Source: a bacterium
GTDB lineage: Bacteria > Auribacterota > Auribacteria > Auribacterales > Auribacteraceae
DNA length: 64,000 bases
Reading direction: 5' to 3'
Assembly: GCA_024233545.1 (NCBI GenBank)
Contig: JACKPL010000004.1
Coordinates: forward strand, 1 to 64,000
The notes under the pieces were generated by a model that was not told the origin of the DNA, ran no database searches, and saw only the letters and a list, made by a program, of their open reading frames with translations. The translations under genes were made by a program, and so were the position numbers. Of this stretch, positions 29,560 to 37,890 are shown one piece after another (position 1 is the first letter of the stretch; every line of letters starts with the position of its first letter).

Positions 29560-30267
29560 ATGTATCATCTATTAGTTTCAGGATGTGGGTGGAAGAAAGG
29601 CTCTGATTCTATACCATCAGATCGGGTTTTTGAATATACCGAAGACGCTATACGTAATGAGTTTAAGCTTTCTGGTCAACTAAATTCTCAAAAGATTGCT
29701 AGTATTCCTGCTATTCTGACATCTGAGTTAATATATTATGGTAACCCTGCAGCAGATATCGGTGTTATACATTCTGTAAAAATAAGCAGTAAGTCCGTTT
29801 CTTTTTCATACAGTGTTGATTCTGATTTTCCTAGACTAACTAATGAAGATTTAAGATCAATGTCAAATGATTTGGGGATAGAAGACTTTGAGTTTAATAG
29901 AACTCATTGGGCAATAAAAGATGTCGATTTGTTTAAAGTTTTAATAAAACATCGTTTTCCCAGTATTGTTAAGCCAACGATTTTTAATATCGATGACATC
30001 TGTACAGAATCTAATTTAGTTGCTGTTATGATGCCTATTAACTCAGAATTTGACAATGTTTACACAACTCTTCGTAAGGCTTCTAATGATATAAAAATGA
30101 AATGTCTTCGAGTAGATGATATATGGGAAGATTCAATAATAATGCAGGATATATTTTCTCTGATTTACAAAGCTCGAATTGTTCTTTGTGAGATTGTACT
30201 CATAAAAACCCAAATGTGTTTTATGAAGCGGGAATTTCGCATACTCTTGGACGTGAAGTTATATTGA
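29560..30267 (+). pseudogene. Deoxyribosyltransferase/TIR-like nucleotide-binding protein, main part (frameshifted)
   Basis: ATG 29560 has an AAGG ribosome site nine bases upstream. Residues 1-145 (begins MYHLLVSGCGWKKG) are a domain I do not recognise. From about residue 150, VAVMMPINSEFDNVYTTLRKA, KCLRVDDIWED and IMQDIFSLIYKARIVLC follow a well-known pattern of the nucleoside 2-deoxyribosyltransferase/TIR-like superfamily (MPF-x-FD...VY, ADDIWE, RIV-x-CD). The frame breaks where 'CDCTHKNPNVFYEAG' is expected. An extra GA in GAGA at 30190-30193 accounts for it, and the rest of the domain is in the next entry. Proteins with this domain often occur in defence islands, but no function is established here. 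Confidence 0.72.
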
Positions 30268-30407
30268 TTACACAAAGCGATGATGATATCCCTTTTGATT
30301 TACGTCAGTTTCGTTACATTAAGTACTTGAAGAATTCGGAAGGTTTGGATGACTTAGCAAAAAGAATAAAGGAACGTATAAACACAATAATAATAGATCG
30401 AATTTGA
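30216..30407 (+). pseudogene. C-terminal fragment of the deoxyribosyltransferase/TIR-like protein
   Basis: Continuation of the preceding gene after a two-base duplication (GAGA for GA near 30190). It carries NPNVFYEAGISHTLGREVILITQ, with the Glu of NVFYE that is the catalytic position in deoxyribosyltransferase-like folds, then DIPFDLRQFRYIKY and a basic C-terminal helix. It cannot be translated on its own from a good ribosome site. Repaired, the protein would have about 282 residues (29560-30407). Confidence 0.68.
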
Positions 30408-30823
30408 TTCTAAAAACTGTGCTGTTTGAAACGAATAGTAACCTCGCACCAGTTTTGAAATAATATCAGCAAAGCAAGAACCCGCCGCTATTTTGACCTT
30501 AATAAAACTGCATACCACAAGGTTTTTCAATTCTATAATTCATTTATAATAACGATATGAAGAAAGAATAGTAATTTTTTGGTTTTTTGTAATATAAATA
30601 CGCATTCTATCCACAGGATATAAAGATGCATTGTTTTTATATTTTGTTATTTTATTTTGCAATTAACTATCGCAGAGTCGGATATGAATTGTGGAGCTTT
30701 TGCTGTCAAAATCTTTTGCATTTACCACAATAATATAAAACTTAACATAAGATATATTATCGGACATTAAAGATTTTTGAATTTAATCCGAACAGTAAGT
30801 ATGTAAAAAGATTTATTCGAATA
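30408..30823. other. AT-rich intergenic stretch inside the accessory island
   Basis: No supported gene in these 416 bases. A loose hairpin (GCAT..TATCC-ACA-GGATA..ATGC, 30602-30629) followed by TTGTTTTTATATTTTG is a possible terminator for the upstream gene. The remaining sequence is very A+T-rich and presumably holds the promoter of the pentapeptide-repeat gene, but no convincing boxes stand out. Confidence 0.45.
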
Positions 30824-32305
30824 ATGATATGCAATCGTGGGATGTATATGAATATTTTTACAAAACAAAATATTTGGTGTTCTACGGAAGTAAATTTAAA
30901 TATAAAAGAATTAAAAAATTCGTTTAATCAATATTTAAGTATACTTTTTAATACGAAAAACCTTATTGAAAAATTACCGCTAATCCTTCCGACGCTAGCA
31001 TCGCCGTTTAATACCGTCGGTGTTCAAGCATATTTAACATTCATTTTATCTTTTTTCCAAACATTTAAAAATGAAGTTCTAACACATAACCTTGAACATT
31101 ATAAATATGAGCTCAGCGATTTTCATTTAGATAACTCATATGATTTTTATACACTTCATCGAGATTATTTAACATCCCATAAACTATATAAAGACATTAG
31201 CGAGCAATTTCGAATCATTCTGAAAAAAAATGGTGTTCACGGTAATATTATTGTGAGCATAACGGAACGAATTAAAAAAAATTTTCGCAATAATTTTGAA
31301 TTAATTATTTCACAAAATAAAGAACTGGCTCTTTTTCTCTATTATTATTTATTTCGTGAAGATTTAGAAGGTGTTAATCTTAATGAGAGCGATTTAACAA
31401 GTATCAATTTTGATCATGCACATTTGGTTGGTGCCAATTTTACAAAATCGCTTTTGAATAACGCGAATTTAAGTTCGGCGAATTTAAGTTCGGCAATTCT
31501 TGAAGAAACGAATCTGGAAAATGCAGAATTGCATTTAACTATTGCCAAAAAAGCGAATATGAGAAACGCAAATCTGAAATGTGCTGTTTTTGTTGGTGCC
31601 AATTTATCATTCTGCAATTTTGAAGGGGCGAATTTAAGTTCGGCGAATTTTCAAAATGTTACAATGCATGGAGCAAATTTAAAGAAATCAAAAATTGAAT
31701 ACGCCAATTTCGAAGGAGCAAATTTAGCACATTGTATCTTTGATGAATCTGATATCCGTGCATCAGACTTTGAAAATGCAAATTTATTTGGCGTGAAATT
31801 TAGCAAGGCATCTTTTGATACTATAAATTTGAAAAATGCAATTCTTCAACAAGCGGATTTTCGCGGAAAAAATTTATGCGGGATGAATTTTTCTGAAATG
31901 AATCTTCAAAGTACAATTCTTAGTGAATGTAATCTTGAAGGAATTGATTTTGATAATGCAGATTTGCGCGGGGCTTCTTTTGTAGATGCAAATTTAAAAA
32001 ATGTAAGCCTCTATGGAGCAAACTTATATAATGCGGATTTATTCAATGCGGATCTTAAAAATGCATACCTTTATTTTGCTATCTTAACTAATCTTAAAAG
32101 AGTGTCGACAGATTCCATAAAAACTGCGAGGAATTGGGATAAAGCATTTTATGATGTTGCGTTTGAGGAAAGCCTTGGCTTAAAAGGCGTAAAGCGGTTT
32201 GATCGAGACGATTTAAAATTGATAGAAAAAGTTGCTTCAATCAAAGAAGTAAAAAAAGAATACGCCGAATATCTGAAACAGCGTATTGACTGGGACAAAA
32301 AATAA
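30824..32305 (+). CDS. Pentapeptide-repeat protein
   Basis: The N-terminal 170 residues are mostly helical and unrecognised (hydrophobic stretch around LPLILPTLASPF). From about residue 180 to 435 the protein is an uninterrupted run of some fifty pentapeptides of the A(D/N)LxX kind (for example ANLSSANLSSA, GADFEN-like units, YNADLFNADLKNAYL). This forms a right-handed quadrilateral beta-helix about twelve turns long. A final 55-residue helical tail follows (LKRVSTDSIKTARNWDKAFYD). Such helices mediate protein binding; some mimic DNA and protect gyrase, but no Qnr/MfpA-specific feature is seen. ATG 30824 is the longest start; ATG 30842 and 30848 are alternatives. It converges with the DUF5131-like gene with only five bases between stops. 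Confidence 0.9.
   Translation: MICNRGMYMNIFTKQNIWCSTEVNLNIKELKNSFNQYLSILFNTKNLIEKLPLILPTLASPFNTVGVQAYLTFILSFFQTFKNEVLTHNLEHYKYELSDFHLDNSYDFYTLHRDYLTSHKLYKDISEQFRIILKKNGVHGNIIVSITERIKKNFRNNFELIISQNKELALFLYYYLFREDLEGVNLNESDLTSINFDHAHLVGANFTKSLLNNANLSSANLSSAILEETNLENAELHLTIAKKANMRNANLKCAVFVGANLSFCNFEGANLSSANFQNVTMHGANLKKSKIEYANFEGANLAHCIFDESDIRASDFENANLFGVKFSKASFDTINLKNAILQQADFRGKNLCGMNFSEMNLQSTILSECNLEGIDFDNADLRGASFVDANLKNVSLYGANLYNADLFNADLKNAYLYFAILTNLKRVSTDSIKTARNWDKAFYDVAFEESLGLKGVKRFDRDDLKLIEKVASIKEVKKEYAEYLKQRIDWDKK
31463..31494 (+). repeat. 15-base tandem repeat inside the pentapeptide gene
   Basis: Two perfect copies of GCGAATTTAAGTTCG stand back to back (31463-31477 and 31478-31492), each encoding one A-N-L-S-S pentapeptide. 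The same unit recurs near 31629. It shows recent growth of the repeat array by duplication of single coils. Confidence 0.85.
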
Positions 32306-32310
32306 TGGGC

Positions 32311-33132
32311 CTATCGAGAGATTGTCTTTTTTATGATGGGAATTTCATGATAAAGCACTTCATTTAACAGGCATCCGGATTTCATCTTGCCTACCCTTTT
32401 CAAGCAAACAACATTTACGATATTCTCATCCGTTTTCGATATATCTCCATTCTGATTTAAGTATACAATGTCAGGCGTATCATAGGAAAGAAATGTGCCA
32501 GCAGGTATCCACTCTCCCCAACTTTTAAAGTACACGGGAATAGAATAGCTGGAACCGAACTTTATTATATCACGTATCCAATTCGGATGAATTGGTTTTT
32601 CCCCTCCTTCAATTATGATCCACTGAATTGGGTTTGTTTTTTCTGTGTTATCAACAAAATAAGGATCATAATAATCCAGCCACTCAGTAATGTTAATGTA
32701 GGTTGATATGTTTTTTAAAAATAACACATTTATTAGGAGTGGATTATGAGAGATATAGGTGCGCCGAATATCAAATTCTTGTTGTGAACTTACTAATAAT
32801 CCTTTGAGGAGATTAGGGCATAAAACCGTTACTTCATCTTCTAGGTTCATTTGTGTTGCGAAAAGAGTCAAATACATATCCATTGCATCTGGATTTGCCG
32901 TTGATAATAAGAAAATATGATGCGGAGACGATTGTATAACCTTATATAATTCATAGAAGTTTTTATAATCGATCGGATTTTCTTTTTTAAAAAAATCATA
33001 GTCGATCTCTACTATTCGTTTTTCTTTCCACATGAATGGTTGTGTGAGAGCATTTTCATTGAGTCGATATTTAACGTTCGCGCTGACAATAGGATTCCAT
33101 TTTTCCCAAAGGTATTTTGATTCAGTATTCAT
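32311..33132 (-). CDS. DUF5131 (phage Gp37/Gp68)-like protein lacking the Fe-S cysteines
   Basis: The C-terminal half matches DUF5131 proteins closely in pattern: WIIIEGGEKPIHPNWIRDII, IPVYFKSWGEWIPAG and a closing KRVGKMKSGCLLNEVLYHEIP (family: GGES..HP-W...PFFFKQWGEW and RVGKK-AGR-LDG-E..P). The N-terminus keeps WNP, LTQPFMWK and HHIFLLSTANPDAM. In the family the WNP is followed by a cysteine-rich radical-SAM-like cluster (GC..GC-x-x-CYA); here the segment is short and reads WNPIVSANVKY with no cysteine. The whole 273-residue protein has only three scattered cysteines. So this is either a derived, cluster-free member with another role or a decayed one. Divergent to the ketopantoate-reductase-like gene. 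Confidence 0.72.
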   Translation of the reverse strand: MNTESKYLWEKWNPIVSANVKYRLNENALTQPFMWKEKRIVEIDYDFFKKENPIDYKNFYELYKVIQSSPHHIFLLSTANPDAMDMYLTLFATQMNLEDEVTVLCPNLLKGLLVSSQQEFDIRRTYISHNPLLINVLFLKNISTYINITEWLDYYDPYFVDNTEKTNPIQWIIIEGGEKPIHPNWIRDIIKFGSSYSIPVYFKSWGEWIPAGTFLSYDTPDIVYLNQNGDISKTDENIVNVVCLKRVGKMKSGCLLNEVLYHEIPIIKKTISR

Positions 33133-33271
33133 TCTTTTATTTCCTCAGTTTTTAATAGCGAACTTTTACTTAAAAAACTATACTAGTGTGCGCTTCCTTT
33201 TAATGTAAAGGAATATTTTTAATTCATGATCGTTTCACAAAAACAATCAATTCTTTTGTGAGTTTAAGTAT

Positions 33272-34234
33272 ATGAAAATACTTGTATTTGGTTCAGGGGC
33301 GGTTGGTTTGGGATTATCAACGTTCCTCATTAAAAATTATAGTGATGTGACATTGATTGCTCGGGAAAATGTTTGTAATTATATTATGGAACATGGGTTG
33401 CGGCGTACCGGTATATTCGGAGAATGTTTTCTTGCCCCATCGGAATGCAAAATATATGCACATCTTAATCAATTGCCGGCGATTACGAAAAGATTCGATT
33501 ATGTTCTCGTCTGTACAAAATCGTACGATACGTTTACTGCGGCGAAATTGCTTAAGTCTTTTCCTTCCCTTTTTGATAAAAAAACTGTTTTCATACTTTT
33601 CCAAAATGGTTGGGGCAATGGAGAGGTTTTTGCTCATTTTTTTTCTGAACAAATGATTTTCAATGCACGGATTATCACAGGGTTTTATCGTGTGTCAATC
33701 AACCATGTTTCAATCACCGTTCATGCGGCTGATATTCATATCGGTTCATTGTTTCAGGGGAATTTAGCAAGTGTCAAGCCATTAGTTGACATCATTAAGT
33801 CAAGTGGTTTTCCCTGTTCTGTAACAGATGTGATTGAAAAAGATTTATGGGCAAAGATGTTGTATAACTGTGCGTTGAATCCGCTTGGTGCCCTTTTTCA
33901 TGTTCCGTATGGAGCACTGGCAGAAGAAAAATATTCGCGGGATATCATGAATGAAATTATATTTGAAGCATTTGCTGTGATGAATGCTTCGGGATTTAAA
34001 ACCCATTGGAAATCAGCAGAAGAGTATTTATCCGTCTTTTACGATACCCTTGTCCCCTCAACTGCTTCTCATGAATCGTCTATGCTCCAAGATATAAAAA
34101 GCCATAAACAAACAGAAATTGAAGGGTTGAATGGGGCATTGCTTATACTCGGCAAAAAAACAAGTATTCCACTTCCCTGCAATCGCCTGGTTTACAATAT
34201 GATAAAATTTATTGAACAGTCGTATGCATCCTAA
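33272..34234 (+). CDS. panE: Ketopantoate reductase family protein (ApbA/PanE-like)
   Basis: The family reduces 2-dehydropantoate to pantoate with NADPH in coenzyme A synthesis. The Rossmann N-terminus is MKILVFGSGAVGLGLSTFL (GxGxxG), and YVLVCTKSYDT is the conserved VKxxxT-like segment. FQNGWGNGEV follows, then KDLWAKMLYNCALNPLGAL with the catalytic-type lysine and the Asn that binds substrate, and SSMLQDIKSHKQTEIEGLNGAL, the family's S-S-M-x-x-D-x-x-x-x-R/K-x-x-T-E-I-x-x-x-N-G signature. Length 320 is normal. Paralogues with other substrates exist, so the exact reaction is not certain. Its end overlaps the convergent permease gene by four bases. Confidence 0.85.
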   Translation: MKILVFGSGAVGLGLSTFLIKNYSDVTLIARENVCNYIMEHGLRRTGIFGECFLAPSECKIYAHLNQLPAITKRFDYVLVCTKSYDTFTAAKLLKSFPSLFDKKTVFILFQNGWGNGEVFAHFFSEQMIFNARIITGFYRVSINHVSITVHAADIHIGSLFQGNLASVKPLVDIIKSSGFPCSVTDVIEKDLWAKMLYNCALNPLGALFHVPYGALAEEKYSRDIMNEIIFEAFAVMNASGFKTHWKSAEEYLSVFYDTLVPSTASHESSMLQDIKSHKQTEIEGLNGALLILGKKTSIPLPCNRLVYNMIKFIEQSYAS

Positions 34235-35517
34235 AGCTTATATGTTGTGCCTGATAATACTCCAGCAATAATTTGTTTCTGAAAAAATAAAAAAACGATC
34301 ATTGCCGGCAATGCCGCAAGTGTTGAAGCCGCCATCAGGTGTGCCCAATCTACATCAAATAATCCAATATATAACGCAAGCCCAACCGGCAGGGTTCTCA
34401 TTTCTGCCGTATTCGTAAGAATAAAAGGATACAAAAAGCTGTTCCAACTGGTAACAAAAGTATTGATACCGATAATTGCCATGGCCGGTTTGCAGATCGG
34501 GAGAATAATTGAAAAGAAAACCTTAAAGTAGGATGCCCCGTCAACGAGAGCTACTTCGCTGAAGTCTTTTGGGATTTTTGTAATATACTGTCTCATTATG
34601 AATATGTTAATCGGTGATACAAGAAACGGCATAACAAGCGCTTTATATGTATTTAACCATCCAAACCACTGGATCAAAATGAACGTGGGAATCATTAAAA
34701 CTTGCATCGGAATCATTATCATGACCAATGTTGCGAGATAAAGTGTCCGGCGTAATGGAAAATGGCGAGATGCAAATGCAAAACCTGCCATAGTGCTGAA
34801 TAACATATTGCTGAGCATGATTAGTAAAGATATCAAAGTGCTGTTCAGAAAATATCGCCCAAACGATGCTGTTAATAGTACTTCTTTAAAATTAGTAAAC
34901 GTTAAAAATTTATATGTAAATGCGATTTTTTTTACTTCTATATATCCCTGTTTCGGTGATTCAAACCGGAAAGAAACACTACTAATCTTTTCTATATCAA
35001 TTGCTTGTACCGTTTTGTCTAATTTGGATAAATGTAATTGCGGATTGCACCATTGATGAGGTGTAATAGGGATTTTTATTGTGGTGCTGGCATTGTGAAT
35101 ATCGTGTAATTCGATTTTTAGAAACGATGCGTTGCTTTTAATGTGTATTTTAAGATAACGAAAATTATGAAGGTTTTGCATGAAGGGAAATATCCATTTA
35201 ACATATCCGTCAGGCGAGTTAATATTCCATTCGTATTTAATGGGAATTTCATCTTTGGCATACACATTAGACAACGGGAGTATTTCTGCCCCGCCCTCTT
35301 CCCAGCGTCCATTTTGCCAGTGCTGGGTTGATATAGAGCATAATACTACTTCATTATTCTTAGACGATGCAGTGCCTTCAGGCAAAAACGCCATTTTTAT
35401 GATAGTGGAAAACGGTGCAACTATCGCAAAAAAGGGAAATAAGATGATAAGAAACATTATGATTCGAGAGAATTTAGTTTGTTGCATTGTAGTAGAAGAG
35501 TATTTGTCGCTTTTCAT
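34231..35517 (-). CDS. Sugar ABC transporter permease (MalG-type) with extra periplasmic domain
   Basis: The C-terminal 220 residues are a standard MalG-type permease with about five helices and an EAA loop (EVALVDGASYFKVFFSIILP). Unlike the usual 270-300-residue protein, this one has 428 residues because about 150 residues (about 48-200) are inserted after the first helix. The insert is beta-rich (WEEGGAEILP, YLKIHIKSNASFLKIELHD, ISSVSFRFESP) and resembles a carbohydrate-binding-module-like sandwich facing the periplasm. It overlaps the upstream binding-protein/permease fusion gene by four bases, so the two form one importer. No ATPase gene is nearby; a shared MsmK/UgpC-type ATPase is probably encoded elsewhere. 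The substrate is probably a saccharide. Confidence 0.87.
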   Translation of the reverse strand: MKSDKYSSTTMQQTKFSRIIMFLIILFPFFAIVAPFSTIIKMAFLPEGTASSKNNEVVLCSISTQHWQNGRWEEGGAEILPLSNVYAKDEIPIKYEWNINSPDGYVKWIFPFMQNLHNFRYLKIHIKSNASFLKIELHDIHNASTTIKIPITPHQWCNPQLHLSKLDKTVQAIDIEKISSVSFRFESPKQGYIEVKKIAFTYKFLTFTNFKEVLLTASFGRYFLNSTLISLLIMLSNMLFSTMAGFAFASRHFPLRRTLYLATLVMIMIPMQVLMIPTFILIQWFGWLNTYKALVMPFLVSPINIFIMRQYITKIPKDFSEVALVDGASYFKVFFSIILPICKPAMAIIGINTFVTSWNSFLYPFILTNTAEMRTLPVGLALYIGLFDVDWAHLMAASTLAALPAMIVFLFFQKQIIAGVLSGTTYKL

Positions 35518-37730
35518 GAGTTTCTTCCCTTTTTTAACAAGAAGAGTTCAAGAATAGAAAATATGCCGATGATGAATAAGAGGATGTAACCGATAGCAGA
35601 TGCTTTTCCCATCTGAAATTTATGAAAACCTGTTTCATATAGATAATAGACAAGTGTCAGTGTTTCTCTATTCGGGCCTCCTTGAGTCATTGCAAAAACT
35701 TCAGGAAATACGTGAAATGATTTAATCGTATTCAGTATAATAACTAGAAACAAAAAAGGTTTCAGTTGCGGCAGTACTATATAGCGGAATCGTTTCCACG
35801 TATCGGCTCCATCAATGCGGCTTGCCTCAAGATGTTCGCGCGGAATCGCATATAAACCTGCGCTAAAAATTATCATATACAATCCGAACGTCGACCAAAT
35901 ATGCATGATCATAATCGCCATCAGTGCAAGATTCTTATTAACAAGCCAGTTATCAGGAGAAGGAATCGGAATATTCAACATATTCAAAACAGTATTGAAT
36001 ATTCCTTCCGATGAATAAAAATAACTAAACATTGCCGCGGCAACAATAATTGAAATACATACAGGGGTAAAAAGGCTCGCTTGAAAAAAACGGTATAATG
36101 GAATACGACGGTAAATAGCTGTTGCGCATATAAGCGCGAGGCCTAAAGAAGCGGGGCATGTTGCAAATGCAAAATATAATGTGTTGCGCAATGCTTTTCC
36201 GAAATCAGGGTCTTTTAACACGGTTATATAATTACTAATGCCGCAAAAACCATAGTTGCCTTGCAATGGATTATAATCGGTTAGGCTCAAAATAAAAGAA
36301 TAAATAAATGGGAATAGGTAAAAAATAAAAAATATACAAAGCCACGGCAAAAGAAACAGGTAAAGATGCACCATTCTTAAAAAATTAATTTTCCCCTTCC
36401 CTTTCAGCAAGATTCCTCGGTATACAATAGCAAGAAAAAAAAGTATGCCTATCCCAAACAAAATAAACAAACCGCTTCGTGTAGAGAATTTTCTCATAAT
36501 CGGAGGCGAGTATGTTGCGAGAATATTCCGAATATTATGTTCCAGTTTATTTAAAATTTTTTTATTTTTTTTTTTATTGAATATAACATCTTCGATGGAA
36601 TGAGACAAAAGCTCCTGAATGCTAGACCATTTAGGATGTGGAGGGGGCGAGTATGCAGTTGCCAGTTGTTTAAGAAATATTTTTCTGTAAGGCAACTCTT
36701 CAAAATATGGATCCGATATTCCCTTTTTTAAACTTGGGATAAAACTGGGCACTGTTTTTACGATTTCCATCTGTATTTCATAAGATGTAAGGTATTCGAT
36801 CAGCTTTTTTGCTTCTTCCGGATATTTGGAATTTTTCATGATGACAAGTGCTTCTGAACCTGCAAATGAAATGGAACGCCCATTATGTTCAGGAAGCAAC
36901 GATACGGAAAAATTAAGCTGGGGATTAAGCCGTGATATGAGCCCGAGGTTCCACCCCCCTGAAATAATCATCCCCACCGTTCCTTTTGCAAAACTTCTGT
37001 CGATCTGCGGTTGCCGCGCCAGCAACGAATAATGTGACAACTGTTTATAAAATTGTAGCACTGTTCGGTTTGTTTCAGAGTTAATTACCAAATCGCTCGT
37101 CGCCGGATCGAAAATATGGCCGCCATAACTCCAGAGAAACGGCAAAAAAACTTGCCATGGAGAATATTTCTCGCTTACCGGCAAAGCAAAAGGATGGACA
37201 TCCGGACATCGTGCGGCTATTTGCAGTATGTATTTTTTTAAATCATCATACGTTTGCGGCGGAGTATCGGGATCGAGTCCTGCACGATCAAAAATTTCTT
37301 TGTTGTAATATAATACTCGTGTACCAGCAACCCATGGAACACCGTAATATCTTTGTTTCCATCTCACGCTTGACAACAGGTTATCTACATAGAGATGTTC
37401 TTGAGGTGAAAGGTAGCTTGAAATATCGGTTAAAGCACCAACGTCTGCAAAGCGGCTAACCCATGTTGAACCTAATTCACATATATCACAAGTAATTCCG
37501 AGGGTTACAGAGGTAGTGATTTTATCTAACCCGTCGCGCCAATTAAGCTGTTGCATTTTTACTTTAATATGTGGGTTGCGTGATTCGAAATCGTCAAGTA
37601 TTTTGCGCATAATTCGTTCAGGAACAAGAAATTGCCAAAACGAAAGTTCAACATTTTCAGAGGAATATGCTGTACTTCCTCCTAAAACGATATGTACGAT
37701 GAAAATGCAGATGAATTTTTTAAAAGGCAT
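35514..37730 (-). CDS. ABC sugar transporter: binding protein fused to MalF-type permease
   Basis: A 738-residue fusion. After a signal sequence (about 1-22), residues about 25-400 are a family 1 extracellular solute-binding protein (ELSFWQFLVPERI, NWRDGLDKI, GVPWVAGTRVLYYNKEIFDRAG, GTVGMIISGGWN, EEAKKLIEYL). A membrane helix near 425-445 is followed by a MalF-type permease with six helices and the EAA loop EHLEASRIDGADTWKRF. Tethering the binding protein to the permease removes the need for a free periplasmic or lipid-anchored receptor. The gene is first in a two-gene operon with the MalG-type permease. A 160-base divergent region separates it from the YyaL-type gene and must contain both promoters. 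Confidence 0.9.
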   Translation of the reverse strand: MPFKKFICIFIVHIVLGGSTAYSSENVELSFWQFLVPERIMRKILDDFESRNPHIKVKMQQLNWRDGLDKITTSVTLGITCDICELGSTWVSRFADVGALTDISSYLSPQEHLYVDNLLSSVRWKQRYYGVPWVAGTRVLYYNKEIFDRAGLDPDTPPQTYDDLKKYILQIAARCPDVHPFALPVSEKYSPWQVFLPFLWSYGGHIFDPATSDLVINSETNRTVLQFYKQLSHYSLLARQPQIDRSFAKGTVGMIISGGWNLGLISRLNPQLNFSVSLLPEHNGRSISFAGSEALVIMKNSKYPEEAKKLIEYLTSYEIQMEIVKTVPSFIPSLKKGISDPYFEELPYRKIFLKQLATAYSPPPHPKWSSIQELLSHSIEDVIFNKKKNKKILNKLEHNIRNILATYSPPIMRKFSTRSGLFILFGIGILFFLAIVYRGILLKGKGKINFLRMVHLYLFLLPWLCIFFIFYLFPFIYSFILSLTDYNPLQGNYGFCGISNYITVLKDPDFGKALRNTLYFAFATCPASLGLALICATAIYRRIPLYRFFQASLFTPVCISIIVAAAMFSYFYSSEGIFNTVLNMLNIPIPSPDNWLVNKNLALMAIMIMHIWSTFGLYMIIFSAGLYAIPREHLEASRIDGADTWKRFRYIVLPQLKPFLFLVIILNTIKSFHVFPEVFAMTQGGPNRETLTLVYYLYETGFHKFQMGKASAIGYILLFIIGIFSILELFLLKKGRNS

Positions 37731-37890
37731 TTGAAATTAAGGGCTGTAGATAAAAAATTACTGAACATGAAATAAAAGCATAATAAATTTATTCTTTTTT
37801 TGCAATCATTTATCTTTAGTAAGAATAATCTTTTGTGATAAGAATGGAATATAAACTTTTGAAAACGTATTTTGAAATAACGATGAATAA

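Noticed and set aside
33194..33213. Hairpin (TTCCTTT / AAAGGAA) in the gap between the DUF5131-like and ketopantoate-reductase-like genes
   Set aside because: The genes diverge here, so a terminator makes no sense; the stem is short and A+T-rich and may be chance.
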